Shown: positions 43,207 to 52,798 of the stretch, piece by piece
Position numbering within the stretch: the first letter of the stretch is position 1
Layout of the letters: each line of letters starts with the position of its first letter
NCBI GenBank assembly: GCA_003164925.1
Contig: PLRV01000041.1
Span: 1 to 62,157 of the forward strand
Direction: 5' to 3'
Source of the DNA: Caulobacteraceae bacterium
Lineage (GTDB): Bacteria > Pseudomonadota > Alphaproteobacteria > Caulobacterales > Caulobacteraceae
Length of the DNA: 62,157 bases
Notes under the pieces: model-generated
The model's input: the letters and a program-made list of their open reading frames with translations, nothing else
What the model was told of the DNA's origin: nothing
Databases searched by the model: none
Program-made: the position numbers and the translations under genes

Positions 43207-44375
43207 AGCTGGATCACGCCGTATCCGTGCACCGACGGATCGCGGACATCGGCAAAGCGGCCTGGGACCAATGCGCTTCTCCTTCGGATTATGCTGCAAA
43301 CCCTTTTATAAGCTACGACTTTCTCGACGCTCTTGAGGTCACGGGCTGCGCGATCGAACAGACCGGATGGGGGCCAACCCATCTGGCGCTAAGCGACGAG
43401 ACAGGCCAGGCGGCGGCGGTCATGCCCCTGTATCTGAAGACCCACTCACGCGGGGAGTATGTGTTCGACCAGGCCTGGGCTGACGCCTATGAGCGGGCCG
43501 GCGGACGCTATTACCCAAAGCTGCTGTGCGCCGCGCCCTTTTCGCCGGTGACCGGCCCGCGCCTGATGGCGCGTCCGGACGTGGACCGAACCCAGGCCCA
43601 ACGCCTGCTGCTCGGCGGCGCCCTGACCCTGTGCGAGCGCCTGGGCGCCTCAGGCGTCAACGTCACCTTCCCGACCGAGGGCGAATGGACTCTGCTGGGC
43701 GCGGAAGGCCTGCTGCAACGCCAGGACCAGCAGTACCACTGGCATAACCGGGGCTATGGGACCTTCGACGACTTCCTGGCGGACCTGTCGTCGGGGCGGC
43801 GCAAGACCATCCGGCGCGAACGACGCGACGCCCTGGCGCAGGTGGAGGCGGTCGCCTTGACCGGCGGCGACCTGAAGGAGGAGCACTGGGACGCCTTCTT
43901 CGGGTTCTACATGGACACCGGCGCGCGCAAATGGGGCCGGCCCTACCTGACCCGCCAATTCTTTTCCGAGCTTTCGGCCCGCATGGCGGACAAAGTGCTG
44001 CTGATCCTGGCCCGTCGGGACGGGCGCTGGATCGCCGGCGCGATCAACCTGATCGGCGGGGACTGCCTTTACGGCCGCCATTGGGGCTGCACCCAGGACG
44101 TGCCCTTCCTGCATTTCGAGCTGTGCTACTACCAGGCCATCGAACACGCCATCCACCTGGGCTTGGCCCGGGTCGAGGCCGGGGCCCAGGGCCCGCACAA
44201 GATCGCGCGCGGCTATCTGCCCGTCCCGGTCTATTCGGCGCATTACATCCGCGATCCGGCCCTGCGCGTCCCGGTGGCCCGCTATCTGGAGCAGGAACGC
44301 CAGGCGGTGCGCGAGGAGATGGACTGGCTGGCCGAGGAGTACTCGCCGTTTCGCAATGGCGAGGGTGGTGGATAG
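43203..44375 (+). CDS. FemAB-like acyltransferase (DUF482 family)
   Basis: A 390-residue GNAT-fold protein of the FemAB-like group (PF04339 type). Recognisable stretches are NPFISYDFLDALE, MPLYLKTHSRGEYVFDQAW, KLLCAAPFSPVTGPRL and EAGAQGPHKIARGYLP. The start is TTG, overlapping the previous stop (TTGA). Related enzymes transfer aminoacyl groups, but no substrate is established for this group. The operon with RidA and GDPD suggests small-molecule metabolism; the shared pathway is unknown. Confidence 0.88.
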   Translation: MKLDHAVSVHRRIADIGKAAWDQCASPSDYAANPFISYDFLDALEVTGCAIEQTGWGPTHLALSDETGQAAAVMPLYLKTHSRGEYVFDQAWADAYERAGGRYYPKLLCAAPFSPVTGPRLMARPDVDRTQAQRLLLGGALTLCERLGASGVNVTFPTEGEWTLLGAEGLLQRQDQQYHWHNRGYGTFDDFLADLSSGRRKTIRRERRDALAQVEAVALTGGDLKEEHWDAFFGFYMDTGARKWGRPYLTRQFFSELSARMADKVLLILARRDGRWIAGAINLIGGDCLYGRHWGCTQDVPFLHFELCYYQAIEHAIHLGLARVEAGAQGPHKIARGYLPVPVYSAHYIRDPALRVPVARYLEQERQAVREEMDWLAEEYSPFRNGEGGG

Positions 44376-44719
44376 ACTCTGACGCTTGCTACTCGCCCGC
44401 GACCGTCGTTCCCCGCGCGGGCGGGCGAAGCAGCCTACCTATTGGCAGGCCTCCAGGACGGCTGTTGAGGGGGGGACTACGTAAGTCGACGTTCGGCCCC
44501 GATCTGGATCGTCATCCCACGGGCGTCCGAAGGACGAGCCGTGGGATGACGGCCTGGGTGTTCCTATGCGGGTGATCGGTGAGCACCGCCAATCATATGC
44601 CGACCTTCCGAATGTCTCAGATGGGCCGATTCTCACCGTTGGCTTGCGGCTCGGAACCGGACCTTAGGCCGACCGCGTCGTGAACGGACTTCCGGGACTC
44701 AAGTGTCGGATTTCGACCA
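44376..44719. other. Intergenic region between convergent genes
   Basis: There is no supportable gene in these 344 bp. It contains the strong hairpin repeat at 44510-44551, and its remaining sequence gives no tRNA or promoter that I can identify. Confidence 0.5.
44510..44551. repeat. Long intergenic hairpin repeat
   Basis: CGTCATCCCACGG and CCGTGGGATGACG form a perfect 13-bp stem. The loop itself folds as CGTCC-GAA-GGACG. The outer arm shares GTGGGATGACGG with the start of the window (31-42). It lies between convergent genes and probably also acts as a terminator. Confidence 0.75.
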
Positions 44720-45589
44720 CTAGCTGAGCCGGCCTCTTGCTGGCCCGGACAGGCCGCGCAGCAGGGGCCGCGCCACCGACAACAGCATGATCAGCGGGCT
44801 GAGCCCCCAGGCAAGCAGCCGCTGAGGCAGGGTGTCGGCGCGCTTGATGAAGTAGCGCACGAAGCCGCGCCCCTTGTGCAACTCCACGCGCAAGGGGAGA
44901 CTCTGGCTGGTCGAGCCCTCATGCAGCACCACGGCCTTGGGCTGGAACACCACCGAGCCGCCGGCCCGCCGGGCGCGCCAACACAGGTCGATGTCCTCCA
45001 CGTGCAGGAAGTAGCCCTCGTCGAACCCCCCCAGGCGTTCGAAGTCCTCGCGGCTGACATAGAAGCACGAACCGGAGATCGTGGGCACGGCGAGCGGACC
45101 GTCGGGGACAGGCTGGTCGTCCATGTGCAGGTCGCCCGAAAGCTGGGCGAAGTTGAGCAAGGTCCGCAGCGGCGTGAACTCGCCGCGCCGTGCGCCGCGC
45201 TGTTCGGATCCGTCGGTGTTGAGCACCCGCGCGCCGACGATGCACGGCGAGGAAAAACCCTTCGCGCCTTCGATCAGCGCTTCGATGCAGTCGGGTTGGA
45301 TATAGGCGTCGGGGTTGAGGATCAGGAGGCGCGAGCCGTATGCCGCCGCCGCGCCTAGGTTACAGCCCCGGGCGAAGCCGACGTTGCCCTGCCCTTGCAC
45401 CAGGCGCAGGCGCGGCTCGCGCGCAGCGATCTCCTGCAGTTCGGCTTCGTCCGCCGGATCGGAGCCGTTGTCCACCACGACGAAGTCCTCGACTAGCGGC
45501 TCGGCCAGAACCGCCGCGATCGACCTGAACAGGGCGGGGCCGGTGCGATAGACCACCATCACCACCGATACGCCGGGCGACGGGGCCAT
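44720..45589 (-). CDS. Glycosyltransferase family 2, rhamnosyltransferase type
   Basis: A 289-residue GT-A fold enzyme that transfers a sugar from a nucleotide donor. Typical segments are VSVVMVVYRTG, VVDNGSDP, GNVGFARGCNLG and LILNPDAYI, which is the metal-site region. GSCFYVSREDFERLGGFDE and LHVEDIDLCWRARR form the acceptor side. A C-terminal hydrophobic segment (LLAWGLSPLIMLLSVA) may touch the membrane. It starts 4 bp after thrS; its product is unknown. Confidence 0.88.
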   Translation of the reverse strand: MAPSPGVSVVMVVYRTGPALFRSIAAVLAEPLVEDFVVVDNGSDPADEAELQEIAAREPRLRLVQGQGNVGFARGCNLGAAAAYGSRLLILNPDAYIQPDCIEALIEGAKGFSSPCIVGARVLNTDGSEQRGARRGEFTPLRTLLNFAQLSGDLHMDDQPVPDGPLAVPTISGSCFYVSREDFERLGGFDEGYFLHVEDIDLCWRARRAGGSVVFQPKAVVLHEGSTSQSLPLRVELHKGRGFVRYFIKRADTLPQRLLAWGLSPLIMLLSVARPLLRGLSGPARGRLS

Positions 45590-45593
45590 GCGC

Positions 45594-47558
45594 TCAGGCA
45601 GTCTCGCCGGAGGGCGGGATCGGCGCGGGGCCGGCCTGGCGTTTCAGGTCGGGCGCTAGGGCTTCGTAAGACAACTGAGCCGCCGCATCACTCAGATCTA
45701 GGATGCGTTGGCCATCGGAGCCAAGCCGACGCAGGGCCACCTGGCCGGTCTCAGCCTCCTTGCGGCCGACCACGGCGATCACCGGCGTCTTGGCCAAGCT
45801 GAGCTCGCGGATCTTGTAGTTGATCTTCTCGTTGCGCAGATCGGTCTCAACGCGCAGCCCGGCCTTGCGCAGGGCCGCGGCGACCTTGAGCGCATAGTCG
45901 TCCGCATCGGAGGTGATGGTCGCCACGACCACCTGAACCGGCGCCAGCCACAGGGGGAAATGGCCGGCGTAGTTCTCGATCAGGATGCCCAGATAACGCT
46001 CGAAGGTGCCCAGCACCGCCCGGTGCAGCATGACCGGCCGCTGCTTGGAGCCGTCCTCGGCCACATATTCGGCCCCCAGCCGTTCAGGCAGAACAAAGTC
46101 GAGCTGCAGGGTGCCGCACTGCCAGGTGCGGCCGATGGCGTCCTTCAGATGGAACTCCAGCTTGGGCCCGTAGAAGGCGCCTTCGCCCGGCAGCTTTTCA
46201 ACTTCGACGCCCGCCGCCTTGGCGGCCCGCTCCAGGCGCGATTCGGCCAGGTCCCAGGTCTCGTCGGAGCCCGCGCGCAGGTCCGGCCTCAGGGCCAGCT
46301 TCACGCTGTGCAGCTCCACGCCGAGGTCCGCGTAGATGGAAAAGAGCAGGCGCACGAACTGGGTGGTCTCCGCCTCGATCTGGTCCTCGCGGCAGAAGAT
46401 GTGCGCGTCGTCCTGGGTGAACGCCCGCACGCGCATGATGCCGTGCAGGCCGCCCGAGGGCTCGTAGCGGTGGCAGGAGCCGAACTCGGCCATGCGCAGC
46501 GGCAATTCGCGATAGGACCGCTGGCCCACGTTGAAGATCTGCACGTGGCCGGGACAGTTCATCGGCTTGACGGCCAGAGTCTCACCCTCCTCCGTCTCGC
46601 AGACGAACATGGCATGGCCGAACTTCTCCCAGTGGCCCGAGCGTTCCCACAGGCTGCGATCCAGCAGTTGGGGCGTCTTGACCTCCTCGTAGCCATCCTC
46701 CTCCAGCCGGCGGCGCATATAGGCCTCCAGCGCCCGCCACAGGGTCCAGCCCTTGGCGTGCCAGAAGACCATGCCCTTGCCCTCTTCCTGCATGTGGAAC
46801 AGGTCCATGGCGCGGCCGATCTTGCGGTGATCGCGGCGTTCAGCCTCCTCGATGCGCTTGAGATAGGCCGCGAGGTCCGCCTCGCTGGCCCAGGCGGTGC
46901 CGTAGATGCGCTGCAGCTGGGCGTTCTTGGCGTCGCCGCGCCAGTAGGCGCCAGCCAGCTTGGTCAGCTTGAACGCCTTGCCCACATAGCGCGTGGACGG
47001 CAGGTGCGGGCCCAGACACAGGTCCTTCCACGGTCCCTGCCAATAGATCGAAATCGGCGCGTCCTGAGGCAAATCACCAATGATCTCGGCCTTGTAGGAC
47101 TCGCCTATGCCCTTGAAGTGCGCGATGGCCTCCTCGCGCGGCCACACCTCGCGGCGGATCGGCTCGTCGCGATCGACGATCTGGCGCATGCGCTCCTCGA
47201 TGCGCGGCAGATCCTCCAGGCTGAAGGGCTCCTCGCGGGCGAAGTCGTAATAGAAGCCGTCCTCGATGGAGGGCCCGATGGTCACCTGCGTGCCGGGAAA
47301 CAGCTCCTGCACCGCCTGGGCCATGATGTGCGACACGTCGTGGCGCAGCACGTCCAGGGCCTCGGGCGCCTGCAGGGTGAGCAGCTCGATCTTGCCCCCA
47401 TGGGTCAGGGGCCGCTCAAAGTCGAGCAGCTCGCCGTCGAGCTTGATCAGCACCGAGCGCTTTTCAAGCGAAGGCGCGATGGAGGCCGCGACCTGGCGCC
47501 CCGTGGTTCCTTCGGGAAACGGACGCACGCTGCCGTCGGGAAACTGAAGATCGATCAT
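45594..47558 (-). CDS. thrS: Threonyl-tRNA synthetase
   Basis: A 654-residue class II synthetase. ATG 47558 overlaps the yidD stop (TAATG) and gives the usual [10 protein letters not shown] start; ATG 47573 would add five residues. Domains in order: TGS (1-60), editing domain with [11 protein letters not shown] and the YYWRGDAKN-like segment AYWRGDAKN, catalytic core with [10 protein letters not shown] and [18 protein letters not shown], and anticodon-binding domain. The catalytic Cys of the zinc site is in MNCPGH. It charges tRNA-Thr. Confidence 0.96.
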   Translation of the reverse strand: MIDLQFPDGSVRPFPEGTTGRQVAASIAPSLEKRSVLIKLDGELLDFERPLTHGGKIELLTLQAPEALDVLRHDVSHIMAQAVQELFPGTQVTIGPSIEDGFYYDFAREEPFSLEDLPRIEERMRQIVDRDEPIRREVWPREEAIAHFKGIGESYKAEIIGDLPQDAPISIYWQGPWKDLCLGPHLPSTRYVGKAFKLTKLAGAYWRGDAKNAQLQRIYGTAWASEADLAAYLKRIEEAERRDHRKIGRAMDLFHMQEEGKGMVFWHAKGWTLWRALEAYMRRRLEEDGYEEVKTPQLLDRSLWERSGHWEKFGHAMFVCETEEGETLAVKPMNCPGHVQIFNVGQRSYRELPLRMAEFGSCHRYEPSGGLHGIMRVRAFTQDDAHIFCREDQIEAETTQFVRLLFSIYADLGVELHSVKLALRPDLRAGSDETWDLAESRLERAAKAAGVEVEKLPGEGAFYGPKLEFHLKDAIGRTWQCGTLQLDFVLPERLGAEYVAEDGSKQRPVMLHRAVLGTFERYLGILIENYAGHFPLWLAPVQVVVATITSDADDYALKVAAALRKAGLRVETDLRNEKINYKIRELSLAKTPVIAVVGRKEAETGQVALRRLGSDGQRILDLSDAAAQLSYEALAPDLKRQAGPAPIPPSGETA

Positions 47559-47806
47559 TATTCGCACTTCCATTGACGCCGGGCCGGCGGCGGCGGGTCA
47601 TAGCCCCAGGCCGCCATAGGCCGACATCGACACACACGCTTGAACGCCAACCACGAGCCCCTAGCTGGACCATGCTCGACCAGGACCGTGGCGGCATATT
47701 CCGAACACGTGGGCGCAAATCGGCACTGCCGGCCGACGATGAGCGACAGGGTCAGCTTGTAGGTCCGCAGAGCGCCATAAATCAGGCGGCTGTACAGATC
47801 AGCCAT
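47558..47806 (-). CDS. yidD: Membrane protein insertion factor YidD
   Basis: An 82-residue amphipathic protein aiding YidC-dependent insertion. The signature is [11 protein letters not shown], and later CRCRP and WGYDPPP. Usually it lies beside rnpA-yidC; here it sits between an IscU-like gene and thrS, an arrangement seen in several alphaproteobacteria. Its stop overlaps the thrS start. Confidence 0.9.
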   Translation of the reverse strand: MADLYSRLIYGALRTYKLTLSLIVGRQCRFAPTCSEYAATVLVEHGPARGSWLAFKRVCRCRPMAAWGYDPPPPARRQWKCE

Positions 47807-47886
47807 GGTCCGTCGTCCTTTCGGCCGAAGTCCCGCCGACTAGCATGGGGAATCGCCTCGCGCCACCCGGCCCTGCCGTGTCTGGC

Positions 47887-48321
47887 TCAGGCCGTAGCTT
47901 CCACGGCCGCCCGCGCGGCCTCCGACGCCGCCTCGAACGCCAGCAGGGTGGAGGTGTGTCGCGCGGGATAGTCCCTAACCACCTCCAGCACCGCCAGATC
48001 GGCAAAGCGGCCCTGCGGAGGGGCGCCGCCGGATTTGAGCATGGCCTTGAGCGCGTCGCGGGCGGTCTCGATCTCCTCCACGCGCGCGCCGAGCACATGG
48101 GCGCCCAGCACGGCCGCAGAGGCTTGGCCGAGGGCGCAGGCCTTGACCTCCTGAGCGAAGTCGCTGACCCGGCCATCCGTCACCGACAGGTCCACCACCA
48201 CGCGGCTGCCGCACAGCTTGGACACCTTTTCCGAGGTGGCCTGGGGCGAGGCCAGCCGGCCGGCGTGGGGCATGTTGGCCGCCAGCGTCAGCACCTTGGC
48301 GCTGTAAAGATCGTCGATCAT
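47887..48321 (-). CDS. IscU/NifU-like iron-sulfur scaffold protein
   Basis: A 144-residue protein with the NifU_N fold. Two of the three scaffold cysteines are present, Cys37 (SKLCGSR) and Cys62 (VKACALGQAS). The third, normally near the C-terminus, is missing; the equivalent stretch reads DYPARHTSTLL. It may bind a cluster differently or act as an accessory scaffold. It overlaps the SRPBCC gene by four bases and precedes yidD by 80 bp. Confidence 0.82.
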   Translation of the reverse strand: MIDDLYSAKVLTLAANMPHAGRLASPQATSEKVSKLCGSRVVVDLSVTDGRVSDFAQEVKACALGQASAAVLGAHVLGARVEEIETARDALKAMLKSGGAPPQGRFADLAVLEVVRDYPARHTSTLLAFEAASEAARAAVEATA

Positions 48322-48788
48322 CGACCCCCGTCCGCGCCCCTATGCGCCAGGCGCCGGGCCACCTGCTCGGCGAGCGCCGTATTGAAGGCCTCGAACCCCT
48401 TGCGCAGGCGCCAGCGGTTGCGCTTGCCCACCCTATGGCCCACCAGGCCTTGCCAGATTTCGCCGTTGGCCAGGATGCTGCCGCTGGCCGACTCCTCGAA
48501 GGTGTCGATCTCGATATAGCGGATGCGGCGGATCATCCCGCCGGCCTCGCTCACGGTCCAAAGGATCTGGGCGTCGGGCACCCAGTCCACCACGGTCGGG
48601 GTTATGACCTTCGAGGGCGCGCCCTCGAAAGCCTCGTGCACCTCAAGCTTGGCGCCGATGCGAAGCTGGCCCTCGATCTTGGGGTAGATCGGATTCCAGG
48701 CGCTCCAGCCGGGCAGGTCCGACAGCACCTCCCAGATGACCGAGGCGGGCGCGGGCACGCCCATGCGATGTTCGACGCGAAAGCTCAT
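48318..48788 (-). CDS. SRPBCC (START-like) domain protein
   Basis: A 156-residue single-domain protein with the helix-grip fold: VPAPASVIWEVLSDLPGWSAWNP, the central sheet and a long C-terminal helix (FEAFNTALAEQVARRL). Such proteins bind hydrophobic ligands; none can be named. It sits 5 bp after cysS and overlaps the next gene, so it is in the same operon. Confidence 0.82.
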   Translation of the reverse strand: MSFRVEHRMGVPAPASVIWEVLSDLPGWSAWNPIYPKIEGQLRIGAKLEVHEAFEGAPSKVITPTVVDWVPDAQILWTVSEAGGMIRRIRYIEIDTFEESASGSILANGEIWQGLVGHRVGKRNRWRLRKGFEAFNTALAEQVARRLAHRGADGGR

Positions 48789-48793
48789 GGACC

Positions 48794-50188
48794 CTATTTA
48801 GTCTCGCCGTCCTTCAGGCGCCATGTGGCGCCCTCGGCGTTGTCCATAACCACCACATTAAGCGCGTTCAGCTCGTCGCGGATGCGGTCGGCTGTGGCCC
48901 AGTCCTTGGCCTGGCGCGCGGCGAAGCGCTCCACCAGCAAGGCCTCGACCTTGGCCTTGAGCCCCGCGTCCGCCCCGCCCTCGAACCAGGCGATCGGGTC
49001 CTGTTGAAGAAAGCCCAGAAGCCGGCCGGCCCCCAGCAAGGCTGACTTGGCGGCCTGACGCTCAGAGGCGTCCTCGCTGGTCTCCAGCGTCTTGGCCAGG
49101 GCGAACAGTTCGGCCATGGCCCGGGGGGTGTTCAGGTCGTCCAACAAGGCGTCCAGGACCGTGGGAGGTGGTTCGCCGCCGAGGTCGACGTCGACATCGA
49201 GCGCGCGCTTCAGCGCCCCATACAGCCGGTCCAGAGACTTGCGGCTCTGGGCGATCAGCTCGTCGGTCCAGTCCAGCGGCGCCCGGTAGTGGCCCGACAG
49301 CAGCGCCCAGCGCAAAGCCTCGCCCGGCGCGCGCTTGATCAGCTCGTGCACCAGCTTCACATTGCCCAGGCTCTTGGACATCTTCTCGGCGTCCATGGTC
49401 AAAAAGCCGTTGTGCACCCAATAGCGGGCATAGACCGGCGTGTGGTCGGCGCAGCGGCTTTGGGCGATCTCGTTTTCGTGGTGCGGGAAGATCAGGTCGT
49501 GACCGCCGCCGTGGATGTCGATGGTGTCGCCCAGGGTCTTGCCCACCATGGCCGAGCATTCGATATGCCAGCCCGGCCGGCCGGCGCCCCACGGGCTGTC
49601 CCACACCGGCTCGCCCGCCTTGGACGGCTTCCACAGCACGAAATCGGCGGGGTGGCGCTTGTAGGGCGCGACCTCGACACGGGCGCCGGCGATCATGTCA
49701 TCCAGCGAGCGCCCCGACAGTTTGCCGTAATCGGCGAAGCTCTGGGTGTCGAACAGCACATGGCCCTCGGCAGCGTAGGCCGAGCCGCCCTCGATCAGCT
49801 TGCCGATCAGGACCAGCATCTCGCCGATATGGGCCGTGGCGCGCGGCTCCAGCGTGGGCCGCAGCACGCCCAGGGCGTCCATATCCTGGTGGTAGATGGC
49901 GGTGAACTTGTCGGTGATGGCGCCGATCTCGACGTCCTGGTCGATGGCCGCCTGGTTTATCTTGTCGTCCACGTCGGTGATGTTGCGGGCATAGACCACC
50001 TGGTCCTCGCCATAGAGCCGGCGCAGCACGCGGAACAGCAGGTCGAACACCACGGCGGGACGGGCATTGCCGATATGGGCGTAGTTGTAGACCGTGGGGC
50101 CGCACACATAGAGCGTCACCCGCCCAGGATCGGCCGGTTCGAACGGGCGCTTCTCGCGGGCAAGGGTATCGTGCAGGACCAGGGTCAT
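48794..50188 (-). CDS. cysS: Cysteinyl-tRNA synthetase
   Basis: A 464-residue class I synthetase. The zinc ligand Cys29 (YVCGPTVY), the HIGN motif (38-41) and [10 protein letters not shown] identify it. The zinc pocket also has HIECSAM and HHENEIAQS. It is the first gene of the minus-strand operon running to the glycosyltransferase at 44720. Divergent from hisI with 113 bp between. It charges tRNA-Cys. Confidence 0.96.
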   Translation of the reverse strand: MTLVLHDTLAREKRPFEPADPGRVTLYVCGPTVYNYAHIGNARPAVVFDLLFRVLRRLYGEDQVVYARNITDVDDKINQAAIDQDVEIGAITDKFTAIYHQDMDALGVLRPTLEPRATAHIGEMLVLIGKLIEGGSAYAAEGHVLFDTQSFADYGKLSGRSLDDMIAGARVEVAPYKRHPADFVLWKPSKAGEPVWDSPWGAGRPGWHIECSAMVGKTLGDTIDIHGGGHDLIFPHHENEIAQSRCADHTPVYARYWVHNGFLTMDAEKMSKSLGNVKLVHELIKRAPGEALRWALLSGHYRAPLDWTDELIAQSRKSLDRLYGALKRALDVDVDLGGEPPPTVLDALLDDLNTPRAMAELFALAKTLETSEDASERQAAKSALLGAGRLLGFLQQDPIAWFEGGADAGLKAKVEALLVERFAARQAKDWATADRIRDELNALNVVVMDNAEGATWRLKDGETK

Positions 50189-50301
50189 TCGGAAGCTTCG
50201 CAGAGGGTTGCGGCGGGGCGCTGGAGCTTCCCATATACTGATCCACCCGCCCCGCGACAGCCGGACGATGACGCGGGCGCGCGAAAACGCTACTTAGGCC
50301 C

Positions 50302-50700
50302 ATGACCTCCACCCCCTTCCCCGCTCCCGGCGATGCGACAGCGCTCGAACACGGCGCCGCCATCACTCCGCGGTTCGACGCCCATGGCCTGATCGCCTGC
50401 GTGGCCACCCACGCGCAAACCGGCGAAGTGCTGATGCTGGCGTGGATGAACGCCGAGGCGCTCAAACTGACCCTGGACACCGGCCTGGCGCATTACTTCA
50501 GCCGCTCGCGCCAAGCACTCTGGAAGAAGGGCGCAACCTCCGGCCAGCTTCAGGTGGTGCGCGAACTGCGCATCGACTGCGATCAGGACGCGGTGTGGAT
50601 CAAGGTCGAGCCTCAGGGCGACGGCGGCGCCTGCCACACGGGCGCTCGCTCCTGCTTCTACCGGGTGTGGGAGGACGGCAAGCTGGTCGAACGGCCGTGA
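50302..50700 (+). CDS. hisI: Phosphoribosyl-AMP cyclohydrolase
   Basis: A 132-residue enzyme opening the adenine ring in histidine synthesis. Motifs are [27 protein letters not shown], the Mg-site DCDQDAVW and the zinc cysteines in [10 protein letters not shown]. No hisE domain is fused. The stop overlaps the next gene (GTGA). Other his genes are not in the window. Confidence 0.94.
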   Translation: MTSTPFPAPGDATALEHGAAITPRFDAHGLIACVATHAQTGEVLMLAWMNAEALKLTLDTGLAHYFSRSRQALWKKGATSGQLQVVRELRIDCDQDAVWIKVEPQGDGGACHTGARSCFYRVWEDGKLVERP

Positions 50701-51692
50701 GCGCCGAGGATATCAGCGACCCGGAGGAGGAATCCGGCGCAGCTGTAGAGATCAGGCTGGAGCACGCCGGCGAGCGCCTGGACAAGGCCCTGGCCGCCGC
50801 CCTGCCCGACCTGTCGCGCGCGCGTCTGCAGGCCTTGATCGCTCAGGGCGCCTTAAGCCTTGACGGCGCCGTCGTGACGTCCGGCTCGGCCAAGGCTCAG
50901 GCCGGACTCTATCGCCTGATCGTTCCGGCTCCGACGCCTGCCGAGCCCATGCCGCAGGACATCCCGCTGGAGGTCCTGTGGGAAGACGCCCACCTAATTG
51001 TGGTCAATAAGCCCGCGGGCATGGCCGCGCACCCCGCGCCCGGCTCGCCGGACGCCACCCTGGTCAACGCCCTGCTGCACCACTGCGCGGGCAGCCTGTC
51101 AGGCGTGGGCGGGGTGGCGCGGCCCGGCATCGTGCACCGGCTGGACAAGGATACGTCCGGCGTGATGGTCGCGGCCAAAACCGATGCGGCCCACGCGGGC
51201 CTGTCGGCGCTGTTCGCCCGGCATGACATCGAACGGGCCTATATCGCCCTGACGCGCGGCGCCCCCGAAAGGTCCAGCGGGACCATCGCCACCCGTATCG
51301 GGCGCTCGCCGCACGACCGCAAGAAGATGGCCGTGCTCAAGGCTGGCGGGCGCGAGGCGGTCACCCATTACAAGACCGACCGCCGTTTTGGCCCCCAGGA
51401 CAAGCCCGTGGCGGCGCGGCTGCTATGCGAGCTGGAGACCGGCCGCACGCACCAGATCCGGGTCCACCTGGCCTCCATGGGCTATCCGTGCCTGGGCGAC
51501 CCCCTCTACGGCTCGGGCCCGCCGGCGGGTGTGGTGCGCGAGGCCATCGCCGAAGCCGGCTTGGGACGCCAAGCCCTGCACGCGGCGATTCTGGGCTTCA
51601 TCCACCCGATTACCGGGGAGCGGCTGCGTTTTGAAGCGGCGCCGCCGACCGATATGGCCCTGCTTGAAGCTCGCCTGGCGGCGCTATCATGA
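50697..51692 (+). CDS. rluD: RluA-family pseudouridine synthase (RluD-like)
   Basis: A 331-residue enzyme starting GTG 50697, inside the hisI stop overlap. An N-terminal S4 RNA-binding domain ([11 protein letters not shown]...[11 protein letters not shown]) precedes the catalytic domain with [12 protein letters not shown], whose Asp is the nucleophile, and [13 protein letters not shown]. RluD modifies helix 69 of 23S rRNA. The assignment to RluD rather than RluA/RluC is likely but not certain. Confidence 0.9.
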   Translation: MSAEDISDPEEESGAAVEIRLEHAGERLDKALAAALPDLSRARLQALIAQGALSLDGAVVTSGSAKAQAGLYRLIVPAPTPAEPMPQDIPLEVLWEDAHLIVVNKPAGMAAHPAPGSPDATLVNALLHHCAGSLSGVGGVARPGIVHRLDKDTSGVMVAAKTDAAHAGLSALFARHDIERAYIALTRGAPERSSGTIATRIGRSPHDRKKMAVLKAGGREAVTHYKTDRRFGPQDKPVAARLLCELETGRTHQIRVHLASMGYPCLGDPLYGSGPPAGVVREAIAEAGLGRQALHAAILGFIHPITGERLRFEAAPPTDMALLEARLAALS

Positions 51693-51739
51693 AAATTGCG
51701 GACGCTTGATGCATCTGAAGCGTCAGCCAAGCCGTAAGG

Positions 51740-51769
51740 GTCTAGAAATGCACGCAACGCTTCCTATCT
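51740..51769 (+). promoter_or_regulatory. Possible heat-shock promoter of rpoH
   Basis: GTCTAGAA (51740-51747) and CCTATCT (51763-51769) are spaced 15 bases apart and resemble the CTTGAA / CCCATNT pattern used by sigma-32. Caulobacter rpoH is known to be self-activated. The match is imperfect. Confidence 0.4.
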
Positions 51770-51828
51770 GGAACCGTTGAGCCTAGAGGCGGCGGCCGCG
51801 CCGTGTCTTCGCCGTAAGGGGACGTATC

Positions 51829-52722
51829 ATGGCTGTCAATCAGCTCGCCGTCATGTCGCCGGAAGGCGGCCTGTCACGTTATCTGACCGAGATCCGCAAG
51901 TTTCCCATGCTGCGCAAGGACGAGGAGTTCATGCTCGCCAAGCGTTGGAAGGAACATGGCGATCCCGAAGCCGCGCACAAGATGGTGACCTCGCATCTGC
52001 GTCTGGTGGCCAAGATCGCCATGGGCTACCGCGGCTATGGCCTGCCCATCGGCGAGGTGATCTCCGAGGGCAACGTCGGCCTGATGCAGGCGGTCAAAAA
52101 GTTCGAGCCGGACAAGGGCTTTCGTCTGGCGACCTACGCCATGTGGTGGATCAGGGCCTCGATCCAGGAATATATCCTGCGAACCTGGTCCCTGGTGAAG
52201 ATCGGCACCACCGCCAATCAGAAGAAGCTGTTCTTCAACCTGCGTCGCGCCAAGAGCGAGATCAGCGCCCTGGAGGACGGCGACCTGCGCCACGAGCACG
52301 TGCAGCAGATCGCCACCAAGCTGGGCGTGCTGAACGAGGAAGTGATCTCCATGAACCGGCGCCTGTCGGGTCCGGACGCTTCGCTCAATGCCCCCATGCG
52401 ATCGGATTCCGAAAGCGAATGGCAGGACTGGCTGGCCGACGACACCACGCCCAGCCAGGAAAGCGTGCTGGCCGAGAGCGAGGAGCGAGACGTTCGCATG
52501 TCCCTGCTCGAAGAGGCCATGAAGGAGCTCACCGACCGGGAGCGCCGCATTCTGACCGAGCGCCGACTGAAGGACGATCCCACCACGCTCGAGGAACTGG
52601 CTTCGCAATACGGCGTCAGTCGCGAGCGGGTGCGCCAGATCGAGGTGCGGGCCTTCGAGAAGCTGCAGAAGGCCATGCGCTCGGCGGCGGCGGAACGCGA
52701 GCGCGAGCACGTGGAGGCCTAA
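51829..52722 (+). CDS. rpoH: Heat-shock sigma factor RpoH
   Basis: A 297-residue sigma-32. Region 2 has GLPIGEVISEGNVGLMQAVKKF and DKGFRLATYAMWWIRASIQEYI, followed by the RpoH box region NQKKLFFNLRR. Region 4 has the helix-turn-helix ELASQYGVSRERVRQIEVRAFEKL near the end. It directs transcription of chaperone and protease genes after protein damage. Gene is monocistronic with a hairpin downstream. Confidence 0.97.
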   Translation: MAVNQLAVMSPEGGLSRYLTEIRKFPMLRKDEEFMLAKRWKEHGDPEAAHKMVTSHLRLVAKIAMGYRGYGLPIGEVISEGNVGLMQAVKKFEPDKGFRLATYAMWWIRASIQEYILRTWSLVKIGTTANQKKLFFNLRRAKSEISALEDGDLRHEHVQQIATKLGVLNEEVISMNRRLSGPDASLNAPMRSDSESEWQDWLADDTTPSQESVLAESEERDVRMSLLEEAMKELTDRERRILTERRLKDDPTTLEELASQYGVSRERVRQIEVRAFEKLQKAMRSAAAEREREHVEA

Positions 52723-52745
52723 CCGTCCTTCGGGCCCGCCCTCCG

Positions 52746-52768
52746 CCGGACAACGGTCGCGTTGTCGG
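52746..52768 (+). terminator. Hairpin after rpoH
   Basis: GACAACG (52749-52755) and CGTTGTC (52760-52766) pair around a 4-base loop, extended by CC/GG across a bulge. No U-run follows. It lies 24 bp after the rpoH stop. Confidence 0.4.
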
Positions 52769-52798
52769 CATCCGAAACGCTGACGGAGCATTGGGCGG

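Noticed and set aside
45708-47576. Open frame of 622 codons on the plus strand
   Set aside because: It is fully antisense to thrS, which is certain; no family features or ribosome site.
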